A stretch of 64,000 nucleotides of DNA from Lactuca virosa (taxonomy: Eukaryota > Streptophyta > Magnoliopsida > Asterales > Asteraceae). The stretch lies in the NCBI GenBank assembly GCA_928212115.1, contig CAKMRJ010005634.1, positions 263,917,185 through 263,981,184 of the forward strand, given 5' to 3'. Positions 34,561 to 44,960 of this stretch are shown piece by piece. Under the pieces are notes generated by a model, which saw only the letters and a list, made by a program, of their open reading frames with translations, was not told the DNA's origin and searched no databases. A program made the position numbers and the translations under genes. Position 1 is the first letter of the stretch. Each line of letters begins with the position of its first letter.

Positions 34561-37480
34561 TTGACTCTACATCAGGTAGAGCCCATTATCTAACTCTGTT
34601 AATTTCTATTCTGAGATCCTATTACATGATGTGACTGGGTCACATGTTGATGTTTTAAGAATCAAAAAGAATAGAGAGAAATCTTAAAGGAAGTATATGC
34701 TGATTCTGATCGCGAAGGTGGATTTCGATCGCATCAGAATTTTGAGCAGTTGCTTAAGAAGTTATGATATATTGCTAAGGAATAGATAACAACAATTTTC
34801 CATGTGGATTGTAAGGATAAGTTTTTCCGCAAAGTTTTAAAATAAAAGAAAATTGTTTAATTTTATTTATTTGAAGTATCCTTACAATGGCATTTGTGGA
34901 AAATTGTTGCTTATATGATTCCACTGACAACAATATTGGAAAATGGATTTGATTCTTTCATTTGTGGTAGTGTCTAAATTTACCAAATCAGGAAAGTTCC
35001 TCATCACCCAAGTTTCAATTGGACCGAAACTTGGAATCATGCAAGTTGAATAGTATGATGAATGAGAACTTTCAAGCATTGGAAAATCAAGACTAATTAC
35101 TTGTTCACATGGATGTGTGAGTCAAGTGAAGGACTAAAGGGATCGAGTACACATTCTTGTGCACTGGTCATGTCCACCACAAAGCTCGTTAAGACTATTT
35201 GATTTACTAAAGTTTAGTAAATATGGTTATACTTACAAGTTTAAGTATAATTCTGAAACATTGGAAAAGTCTCAATGTATGGAAGAACGAATGGGAAGAA
35301 TCAAATTAGGCAGAAAGATAAAAGTTTCTCAAATCTGAAAAGATGGGAGAGTACTTTAGTATCATGTTTGTGATCATCTTAATGATTTAGAAATCATATC
35401 ACAATTAGTCCTCTAAAGGTCATCTTAGTGCATTCTTATGACTAAGAAGAGGAGTCATGAATTGTTGAAATGGTTAGATCAGGAAGATGAGTCATACTTC
35501 GTTCCAAAACAATTCTTAGAGTCATACTCCAAGATTGTAACTTGAGTGACATATCTTAAAGAAAGGTTTAAAACACTTGTCAAATGTAAGAGTAAAAGTG
35601 TCCTACTCTTGTACATTTGAAATTGGTAAGTTGTGATGTTTTGGATAAAACAAAGACCAACTAAGGCCAATTGTGTGAAGTGTTTGTCTTGATAAAGAAT
35701 CCGCACTATCTCTTGAATATTTGGCAAGATAGTCTTATATGTCAAGAGGATAGTGGGAGTCTTAAAGATCCTAAAAAGAATTTCAAGAACTAATCAAGAA
35801 CAAAACCTGAGGTTCTTCACTAGCACACGACTTGAGGTTTATAACATATCGTGTTGACATATTCTGTGCCCATTCCAGTTAAAGTTGGCTTTGCATAGGA
35901 GTTCTGAAAGTTCTCAATTGGTTGCATAACAACTTGGAAGCAATGGCAGGCCCTGTACTGCCAGGTGGCAAGAAGTTAAGATTGCATAAGTTCAGTCCAT
36001 ATGAGTTTGGATTTGTCATTATCCTTGTCTTGTGACTATGGTTTTGACGATTCACATGGATAAGAACACATACACCATAAAATCTAAGGGTCATAAGGTT
36101 TCTCTCCGATTCATGAAAATGATGGTGAGGAAACACTTTCACCAAGTAGATTTGAAGCAGATGGCAAAAGGTCTAAACAATTGAGACTATGATTACGGCA
36201 TCCCTTTTCATAGTTCTGAAATTGTTTAGACACACATGCATGCTATCTAAGGAAAGGTGTATGATTTTGATAAAGTTTTATCAAAGCATCTCGTATCAGA
36301 AATCTGAACTTTGGTAAGAAAGTCAATAAAGTATTGATTTCTAGAAGTCCAGCTGATTTCTGAGTACATGTCAAAGCTAGTGGGAGCATAAGTGTTATGC
36401 TAATAATCATCATGTTAGTGGGAGCATGATAATTATTGTTAGTGTTGCAAGTTAGCAATGTTAATTATAGAAAACAAAAGTTTCAATTCGTGAGGCTGCA
36501 GGGATTGAAAAAGTTGTTTTGCTATAATTAAGGCAGAGGATATACTTCATTTCAGTTCTAAAGGCTTAGATTGAGACCTTAATCATCTTTAGTCAAGAAT
36601 ATATATATGAATTTCATGTTGGATTGGTTCAACTTAAGGAAATTCTATATATTGCGTTCTCAAAATTCGATTATGATTACGGTATCCCTCTTCATAGTCA
36701 AATTTGAAAACATGGCAAATAAAAATATTGTAGCAAAAACTGGTCTAGAATCATGTCTTTATGTGAGACATCATGAATCGTGTACCATTTGCTTTGGGTA
36801 CAGGATCGATTGCATGTGCTATAATATTTGTCATTTCTAAATTTTTCCAAATGCCCAGAGGCATTAAGAAGGGAAAAGGTCTAGAATTGGATATGACTAA
36901 AATGATTAAGCAATTGTCGAGGACAATCTGAGGTTTACCAAAGATTGGTTGCTCAGGGACAGTTGGAAGTATAGTGCTAATTTTGGAAGGACCATATTGA
37001 CATATTCTGAAAAGAGGCATCTCTTATTCAGAAGTGATAGTCAAAATGAGAATATGGAGTTGTCTCCATAGGTGGAAGTTATCTGTGTAAGATTAGAAAA
37101 CTTAATGCAAGAAGCATGTCCAAAGCAATGTACTTTGAATATGAGACTTAGTTTCCATGGAGTTGATCTCCATTGGAATACCTTATAATGACTGTTGACA
37201 AGTCTTTGTGACTTTGTACATATTCATTACAGGAGGGTCAGTGCATATAAGTTTAAAATCTAAACAGATTTCGATAAATGATAGGAATTTGAAATTCTCA
37301 CATTTTTCGATAAGGATTTGGGAGTGTGAAATTAGAATCATTGAAATTATGTTTAATTGGTTTATTTCACAAAGTAAGGATCATAGACAAACATAGAGTG
37401 CATACTTGGTGTATGGCAAAGCTATTGTTTAAGAAAAACATAGTGTACATGGACAACTAGTGTTTTTAATTCAAGTATAA
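34561..37480 (+). pseudogene. pol: F decayed pol
   Basis: No open frame longer than about 90 codons. Faint integrase traces remain around 35215-35330: YGYTYKFKYNSETLEKS and a nearby LGRKIKV in neighbouring frames, both parts of the copia integrase core. RT and RNase H motifs could not be found. The decay is far greater than the divergence between the two LTRs. Confidence 0.55.
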
Positions 37481-38332
37481 AGTTGATAAAACCGAAACAA
37501 TGAATAATGCGTAATCAGTATGGTGATAAATAAAAGTGTTTATTTATATTCATAGGGTTTGATACCATATTGATTCATTTATTCTTGTGTTTCACTTTGC
37601 ATGTTTTGACTTCCAGAATAACTAAGTCGCTCTTCCTGAATGAATAAGTTATTCAAACCATCCACAGTCGGTCATATGTTGGAAGTAGATATGAATCAAG
37701 ACTGTCATGGGTTGGTTTGTAGAGGTCCAAGTTGGTGGACAAAGTGGTGCTACAACACTCATGAGTGCTCATAAGTTCTGAGTATTGGATTCAACCCACG
37801 CTCATTTGAATCACTTCATGGATTTTATCACGAGTGATCATGAGACGATAATATCTTATATTCTTCAAAATAGAGATATGAGTTGTTACTATGAGTTGGT
37901 TATACATTGATTGCACGAAAACGCATTGGTAACTCGATGTTATAAAACGTGCCTTTGTGTATGATTCAACAAGTAGTAGAACAAGCCATATGAGTCGAAG
38001 TTTTTATCCATTCCTTTTACCTTCGGGATAAAAGCGATATCTGTGGGCCCCTTGATGATTTAGCGATGACACATGTGAGTGCTTGGCCAAGCCAGGACTG
38101 ATTTGATTTGTTCAATCAGTCAGTCATCATAAATCGGAAATCAGGAAACAACAAATGGACAGAGAGAATGATTATAATCCATGTCTCAGTCCATGATATC
38201 TAGAATGGAGGAATATATGATCCCTTATTTAATGGACAAGTCATTGACAAGGTCAGAGTTCGACAGCGGCTTTAAGAGCTACGATTGCCACTTAGGTTTT
38301 GAAGTCATACTCAATAATAGTTTTAGACTTAT
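37481..38332 (+). mobile_element. F 3' noncoding region
   Basis: Matches in reverse orientation the 3' noncoding regions of A and B: a GCACGAAAACGCATTGGTAA block, then a GGGCCCCTTGATGATTT block, then a TCAGAGTTCGACAGCGG block, in the same order. No ORF. Confidence 0.75.
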
Positions 38333-38345
38333 CCAAGTGGGAGAC
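38333..38345 (+). promoter_or_regulatory. F polypurine tract
   Basis: CAAGTGGGAGAC immediately precedes the 3' LTR. Confidence 0.85.
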
Positions 38346-39094
38346 TGTTGGATTAATGTCTAAGTACATAACTATATTTGGTATGTACTTGACCCGACCC
38401 GACATGGTCCATTTGGGTTGCACTTCACCGACACAATTTATATGGATAGTCTTTTGAGAATAGTATATTTATGATTTATATTAATATATTATAAGTTCTA
38501 ATATATTAATATGGAATCATATTATTTAATTAGTATTGATCAAGAATTAATTTAGAATTAATTAAGTGATCAAAAAGAACTAATTAAATATGGACTCTTA
38601 TATATATGGAATGGGCCAAGTTCATTTAGGTTGGGCTGAGCTTTCATGAATGGTCCATGGATCTTTTAACCCATGGATCATATGTAAATGAAAGGTCATG
38701 GGTATTAGGGTTTACATGGATGTAACCCTAATCCTCCATAATATATAAAGGGGTCCTTGGCTCACAAAATTGGCACAAGTGTGTGAAAATAAGAGTGGGC
38801 CGATTTTAGTGTGCATACATATTCTCTCAAGTTCTTCCAAGGTGTTTGGTGATTTGATTCCATTTGAGGCTTCCACACTATTGGGGCTAAGCTCTTAAAG
38901 CTTGAAGACATCAAGCTACATCAAAAGGTATGTCATCTAACTAGAACTTTGTAGTATAGGTGCTTCACAATATGCTAGTTAGGATGAAACCTTGGAATAG
39001 TTAATATTTGCATGTATAATAGAGAAAACATAGATCGAAGGTTTATAGGGTTGCATGTACACCATAAGAGTGTTAGAATGCTCAAAATCCAACA
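38346..39094 (+). mobile_element. F 3' LTR (749 bp)
   Basis: Partner of the LTR at 31317, differing by about 15 substitutions by eye and by the TA-repeat length. It ends CCAACA, followed by the duplicated TATGT. Confidence 0.93.
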
Positions 39095-39370
39095 TATGTC
39101 ACCATCTGAAGTAATATAAAAACCATATAACTCAGGTGACACACTCACCCTAGTGGATCTTCGAAGAGGCAATGAGTTATCAACTGGTTCAACTGGAACT
39201 GTTTCCTCTGGTTGAGTGCTAGTATCATCTAAGGTTCCTTCATTGGCCAACTCTTGAATCACTAGGTCTGTAGAACAAATATCCAAAAGACTGTTTTGAG
39301 TAACCAATGAAAACACATTTCTCACTTCTAGCTGCTAGCTTGTCGTGAGTCTCCCGTCTTACGAAATCTT
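39095..39370 (-). pseudogene. pol: Copia A integrase C-terminal region
   Basis: Minus-strand coding: RRETHDKLAARSEKCVFIGY and SFGYLFYRPSD, then, after a deletion of about 30 codons and a frame change, an acidic TQPEETVPVEP linker and LRRSTRVSVSPELYGFYI. The same stretch in B (57123-56755) has the missing codons. This linker joins integrase to RT in copia elements. It is cut at 39370 by solo LTR S and at 39095 by element F. Confidence 0.85.
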
Positions 39371-40138
39371 TGTTGGATAAGGTATCTAAGTCCATAAATA
39401 TATTTGGTATGTACTTGACCCGACTTGGCATGGTCCATTTGGGTTGCATGGCATCGGAACAATTTGGATAGACTTTTGTGAGAAGAGGATATTTATGATT
39501 TATTAATATATTATAAGTTCTAATATATTAATATGAATTAATTAATTAGTATTGATCAAGAGTTAGTTTGGAATTAATTTTGTGATCAAAAGAGACTAAT
39601 TAAGTAAATGGGGATTGATTTGGTAAATCATTCATTCGTATGTAGTGGGCTTATGATCCATAGTTCTTCATGTTGGGCTAAATCCATGTGGTGACCCATG
39701 GATACTCCATGGAGGTTTAAACCGATGGATCATGAGGAATGTAGAAAGGCATGAGTTACATGGTGTAACCCTAATATGCACAATATATAAAGAAGCCTCA
39801 CTCTATAAAAATCGGCACTTAATAGACACAAGTGAGGGCTAGCTGATTTTGGTGCAATATAATCTTATCTCAAGTTATTCCAATTGTTGGTGGTGTTGTG
39901 TGAAGCATTTGAGGCATCACATTTGGGGTGCTAGGCTCACAAAGTCTTAAGGAATCAAAGCTACAAGAAAGGTATGTCATTCTACTAGAATTTTGTATTA
40001 CATATACCCCATGATATGCTAGTTAGGATGAAACCTTGGAAAAATCAAAGTTTGCATGTATAATAGAGAAAACATAGATCCAAGGTTTCTAGGATTGCAT
40101 GCACACCATAGGAGTGTTAGAATACTCAAAACCAAACA
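39371..40138 (+). mobile_element. Solo LTR S (768 bp)
   Basis: Plus-strand copia LTR, TGTTGGATAAGG to CCAAACA, with a TATATAAA box near 39783 and no internal region or partner. Left flank ATCTT (39366-39370) and right flank AGCTT (40139-40143) are a 5-bp duplication with one change; B has AGC at the corresponding uninterrupted site, so the left copy mutated. It splits the integrase of A. Confidence 0.9.
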
Positions 40139-40882
40139 AGCTTCACAACCCCAGACTTTAATATCTGCTAACGAGGGAAATTTCCCTGTCCACATTTCGT
40201 GAGGTGTTTTGGCAACCTTCTTTGTAGGGACAAGATTGAGTATGTGGGCGGTTGTCTCTAAGGCATACCCCCAGAAATGAATAGGAAGTGAAGCACGACT
40301 CATCATAGAATGAACTATGTCTAACAAGGTTCGATTACGCCTCTCAGCCACACCATTTAACTGTGGTGTCATAGGAGGAGTTAATTGTGAAACTATTCCA
40401 CATTCCTTTAGATAGTCGTTGAACTGGATACTAAGATACTCTCTGCCTCTATCGAATCTAAGTACCTTTATCTTCCTGCCCAATTGATTCTCGACCTCAT
40501 GTTTAAATTCTTTGAACTTTTCAAAGGTTTCTGACTTATGTTTGATTAAGTAGATATAGCCATATCTGCTATAATCATTAGTAAAAGTCACATAAAAATC
40601 GATTAGCATCCCTTGTAGTTGATATGAAGGGTCAACATACATCTGTATGTATGAGGTCCAACAGAACTTCACCACTTTCACAAGACCCTGGGAATGGTGA
40701 TTTTGTCATCTTTCCCAAAAGACAAGATTCACACATATCATCTGATTTTAGGTCAAATGGTTCCAACACTCGATCCTTTTGGAGTTGGGCTATGCGTTTC
40801 TTGTGAATGTGTCCAAGAAACGACAATGCCAAAAGCATGTCTTGTCTACACTATTCGACAAGTCAATATTAAACACACTATT
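40139..40882 (-). pseudogene. pol: Copia A pre-integrase and integrase core
   Basis: Minus-strand pre-integrase module (HIHKKRIAQLQ, then CESCLLGKMTKSPFPG), then LLDLIHTDVC with the first catalytic Asp, a stop directly after it, a one-base shift near 40600-40635, YGYIYLIKHKSETFEKFKEF, RFDRGREYLS with the second Asp, and NGVAERRNRTLLD with the catalytic Glu. The end, KVWGCEA, is interrupted by solo LTR S. The upstream side is cut at 40882 by the LTR of B. Integrase inserts the cDNA copy into chromosomes; this copy is broken. Confidence 0.9.
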
Positions 40883-41660
40883 TGAAGGGTTTTTGAGCAC
40901 TCTAACAACCTTATGGTGCACATGCAACCCTAGATGCTTTGGATCTATGTTTTCTCTAACTATACATGCCATTTTATTTTCCAAAGCACACATCCTAACC
41001 ATCATACAAGTTGACAATTGAAAAATATAACTAGTTGGATAACTTACCTCTTAGTAGGACTTATAGTTCTTGGCCTTCAAAAGCTTTAGAACCTCAAGTG
41101 TGATGCCTCTAATGTGTCACAAACATCAAGTGCAAATGGAGGCTTGAGAGAATAAGTTGCTTAGTACAAAAATCGGTTTACACTCTCCAAGAATGTATGT
41201 GGCAACCGATTTTAGCTCTAGGGAGTTCCTTTTATAATGTGACAAGTGCTAAGGTTACATCCATACAAACCCTAATGTGCCATGACTCTTCATATTACTT
41301 AGGCTCCATGGGTTAAACCTCCATGGACTATCCATGTTGGTTTAGCCCATCCTAAATAACCATGGATCATTGGCCCACACTATAAGAATCATTGATTTAC
41401 CAAATCATTCCCCATGTATTTAATTAGTCTCTTTTGATCACTAAATTAATTCCAAATTAATTTTTGATCAATACTAATTAAATAATATGATTTCACATTA
41501 ATATATTATACTTGTAATATATTAACAAATCACAAATAACCTTATTCTCAAAAGTCCATCCTATCAAATTGCATTGGTGAAGGCAACCCAAAAGGACCAT
41601 GCTACTCTCGGGTCAAGTACATACCAATTATAGTTATGGTCTTAGACACATAATCCAACA
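40883..41660 (-). mobile_element. B 3' LTR (778 bp)
   Basis: Plus strand TGAAGGGTTTTTGAG to TAATCCAACA. A minus-strand TATA-like ATTATAAAAGG lies near 41229-41240. The first 168 bp match the truncated 5' LTR at 60727-60894 with few changes. Confidence 0.92.
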
Positions 41661-41674
41661 GTCTCCCACTTGGA
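41661..41674 (-). promoter_or_regulatory. B polypurine tract
   Basis: Minus-strand CCAAGTGGGAGAC abuts the LTR; identical core to that of F. Confidence 0.85.
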
Positions 41675-42528
41675 TAAGTCTAATAACTATAACTACAAGT
41701 ACGACTTAAAACCGACTAGCAATCGTAGCTCTTAAAAGCCGTTGTCGAACTCTGACCCAGTTAGTGATGCGTCCTTTAGATAAGGGATCATATAATCCTC
41801 TGTTCTTCAAGATGTCAGCCGGACAAATACATGGAACAATGTCATACTTATTGTCCAGCAGTTTGTTTCTCGATCTCCGATTTGTTTGACAGAGAACTTA
41901 ATTGAACACATCAATTTAGTCCCGACCGGGCTCGGCACATAAGTCAAAACAAAATCATCGAGGGGCCCAAGATAGCGCTTTTAATCCTCCAAGAATTAAA
42001 AGGAAAAGATAAAATTCAACATTATATGCTTGTACTAACTATTTGTTAAATCATACACAATAGTGTGTTTTATAACATCAAGTTACTAATGCGTTTTCGC
42101 ACTATCAATATACAACCAACTCATAGTCAACAACTCATATATCTTGGTTTGAAGACTTATATGATATTATCGTATCACGATCACTCGTGATAAATTCCAT
42201 GAAGTGATTCAAGTGAGCGTGGGTTTAATCCAATACTCAGACCTTATGAGCACTTATGAATGTTGTAGCAATCTCTTGCTATGTCTGAAACACTTCAGAC
42301 AATCTACAAGCCAAATTCATGACAGTCTTGCCTCAATACCTACTTCCAAAGTATGATCGACTGTGGACAGTTTGAATAATATAATTATTCTGGAAGTCAA
42401 AACATGCAAAATGAAATAATAGTAAACAATTGACACAAGATAGTAACTTTACTCATAAATAAAACACATTTTATTTAATCATCAAATGTCAATTACATTT
42501 TATCTATTACAAGTTTCAAAATAGCTAT
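41675..42528 (-). mobile_element. B 3' noncoding region
   Basis: About 850 bp without ORFs between the pol stop and the purine tract, homologous to those of A and F. Confidence 0.75.
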
Positions 42529-44138
42529 CTAATCATTAAAACTAATATCATCCTTCAGCCCAATGCTCCTCGCATGCTGCAAATGCTTAACCCTACTCAG
42601 TCCCTTCGTGAGGGGATCTGCTGGGTTCTCATCTGATGATGCCCTCTTTACCACGAGAAGTCCTTCTTCCACCCGATGTCTTATGAAGTGATATTTCATG
42701 TCGATGTGCATGGATCTTCCATGATCCCTTGGTTCCTTGGTTAAGGCAACCACACCCTCATTGTTACAGAAAATATCCATAGGCTCCTTTATAGCTGGTA
42801 TAACTCCAAGGTCTCCAATGAAGTTCTTCAGCCATATTGTCCCCTTCTACGCTTTGCTTGCTGCTATGTACTCTGATTTGCACGTTGAATCAACTACAGT
42901 CCCCTGTTTTGAATTTTTTCAAGTTATTTCTCCTCCATTCAGGGTAAAAACCCAGCCCGACTGAGAGCGGAAATTATTTCTGTTGGTCTGAAAGCTGGTG
43001 TCACTATACCCTGTGACTCTTAAGTCATCACTTCTACCAAGAGTAAGGACCCAGTACTTAGTCCTGCGTAGGTACTTAAGAATATTCTTTACCGCAGTCC
43101 AGTGAGCTTTACCAGGATTCCCTTGATATCTGCTGACCATGCTCAAAGCAAAGGCCACATCGGGGCGAGTACAAGTCATAGCATACATGATCGAAACAAC
43201 TGCGGAAACATATGGTACTTGACTCATCTCAGCTATCTCAACCTCTGTACTTGGACTTTGAGTCTTACTCAGTTTGCTATTGCCTTGGATGGGTAAGTCA
43301 CCTTTCTTGGACTTCTCTATGCTGAACCGTTTCAACACCTTGTCCAAGTAGGTACTTTGACTAAGTCCAATTAGTCTTTTACTCCTGTCTCTCAATATCC
43401 TTATCCCTAGGATGTAAGCAGCTTCTCCAAGGTCCTTCATAGCGAAACACTTCCCAAGCCAGGACTTAACCTCCTGCAAGGTTGGAATGTCATTTCCTAT
43501 GAGTAGTATGTCATCCTCATACAACAGCAGAAAGCTAACTATACTCCCACTAGCCTTGACATACACACAAGACTCATCCTCACTTCTTGAAAATCCAAAC
43601 TCTTTGACTTTCTCATCGAAACAAAGATTCCATCTGCGAGATGCTTGTTTCAATCCATAAATGAATTTCTCAAGCTTACACACTATATTAGGGTACTTTG
43701 CATTGACAAAACCCTCTGGCTGACTCATGCAAACATCTTCAGCCAACTTCCCATTAAGGAAAGCGGTTTTGACATGCATTTTCCATATTTCATAGTCATG
43801 AAATGCAGCTATGTCTAACATAACCCTAATAGATTTAATATTCGATACTGGTGAGTAAGTCTCATCATAGTCAACTACATGAGTTTGAGTAAAGCCCTTC
43901 GCAACCAGTCGCACCTTATATGTGTGTACTTTCCCATCTATGTTGGTCTTCTTCTTGAAGATCCATTTGCACTCGACTGTCTTACGACGCGGTACATTGT
44001 CAACCAAGTTCCAAACTTGATTGTCATGCATGGACTGAATCTCGCTGTCCATAGCCTCTTTCCACTTTGCAGACTCGGGGCCTGCCATGGCTTCCTTGTA
44101 ATTGTTAGGTTCATCCAAATTTACTAGTGTGTTATCAC
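42529..44138 (-). pseudogene. pol: Copia B reverse transcriptase and RNase H
   Basis: A single frame from 44138 to the natural stop at 42529, with two nonsense codons (TGA at 42919-42921, TAG near 42850). RT motifs: KWKEAMDSEIQSM, ECKWIFKKKT, VRLVAKGFTQ, VDYDETYSPV. The active-site box reads LYEDDILL: the usual YVDD has become YEDD, a change expected to harm polymerase activity. RNase H: TRPDVAFALSMVSRYQGNPG, then FCNNEGVVALTKEP, and ADPLTKGLSRVKHLQH near the end. Any open frame seen upstream of 44138 on this strand lies in the LTR of C and is not part of the protein. About 75-80 percent similar to A by eye. Confidence 0.92.
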
Positions 44139-44812
44139 TATTGGAACCTGAAAGTGAACCTCTAGCAATCCTAAGTACATATTCCGAAGTATGTTGGTTC
44201 CGAAGGAAGATGTGATCCAGAACATGTCCGGAGCTGGAGAAAAGAAGAGTGAAGTATTTTGAAGAGGAACACATTCCGGAGCTGATCCTGAAGTCCGGAA
44301 TGGATGCTGATCCGGATCAAACCTTCATCTCCGGAACATTACTTGTCCGGAATGAAGTCCTTATGTCTTTAGTGCATTTATTACTTTTGTCTTGTATGTG
44401 ATGTAACGTTTCATAGGACTTAGTCTAAAGTTGCTTTAGGACAATCAGAATGTCAGACTTATGTCTTTTGTCCGGTCTTATGTAAACATCTGGGATAATT
44501 CATTGTAACATTCTCTCCTTTAAATAGGAGCTTTCAATACAAGTCAACTACGGATCTTTCACTCACTTTTGACATTTACTCTTATCATATTAAAAACATT
44601 CTTCTTGTTCTTCATTTATTGACTTTACTTTGATCATTATCTACTAGTTCTCAATTAATGTCTTGATCATTTGTTGAACTGATTATCTAAGACTTGACTG
44701 GTCTTTCCAGTCTCGACTTGAACATCCATTATTAAGCAGACATTGATCTCAAGCATTCACTCAAGGTTTGAATTCTCAAACCTTGTCCCTGCGCATAAAT
44801 CTTATTCTCACA
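44139..44812 (+). mobile_element. C 5' LTR (674 bp)
   Basis: Starts TATTGGAACCTG, where the 3' LTR has TGTTGGAACCTG, so the terminal TG has mutated. It ends TCTCACA. A TTTAAATAGG promoter box lies near 44518. Roughly 20 differences from the 3' LTR by eye, about 97 percent identity. It carries six TCCGGA words. Confidence 0.93.
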
Positions 44813-44829
44813 ATTGGTATCAGAGCCCA
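44813..44829 (+). promoter_or_regulatory. C primer-binding site
   Basis: ATTGGTATCAGAGCCC directly follows the 5' LTR, a perfect tRNA-Met-type site. Confidence 0.9.
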
Positions 44830-44960
44830 AGTGGTTGTCCTTTGAATCCATAAGATCAAATTATAGTTGGTTTGAAATTACCTTGGTATTTCAATCATTT
44901 CTGTGTTAAGGATAAAAGTTCTTCTATATACCACTTAAGCTTGAAGATATCTCGACTTCA

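Larger units (their letters stand above)
31317..39094 (+). mobile_element. Non-autonomous copia-like element F
   Basis: Complete plus-strand LTR element inserted in the RT/integrase region of A. Target duplication TATGT at 31312-31316 and 39095-39099. Both LTRs, a PBS and a PPT are present. The interior is a degenerate gag-pol with stops throughout, so it depended on other copies. The LTRs are about 98 percent identical by eye, apart from a TA-repeat length difference. Confidence 0.93.
27973..40882 (-). mobile_element. Copia element A (nested host, 5' half missing)
   Basis: A minus-strand Ty1-copia element represented by its 3' LTR, 3' noncoding region, RNase H, RT, integrase and pre-integrase region. 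It is interrupted by F (31317-39094) and S (39371-40138) and cut at 40882 by the 3' LTR of B. Its protease, gag and 5' LTR are not found on the far side of B, so they were lost, probably with the deletion at 60894. Confidence 0.85.

Noticed and set aside
44139..44274. N-terminal extension of the copia B RT frame
   Set aside because: These codons lie in the LTR of element C and read on only by chance; the true coding continues beyond C at 56755.
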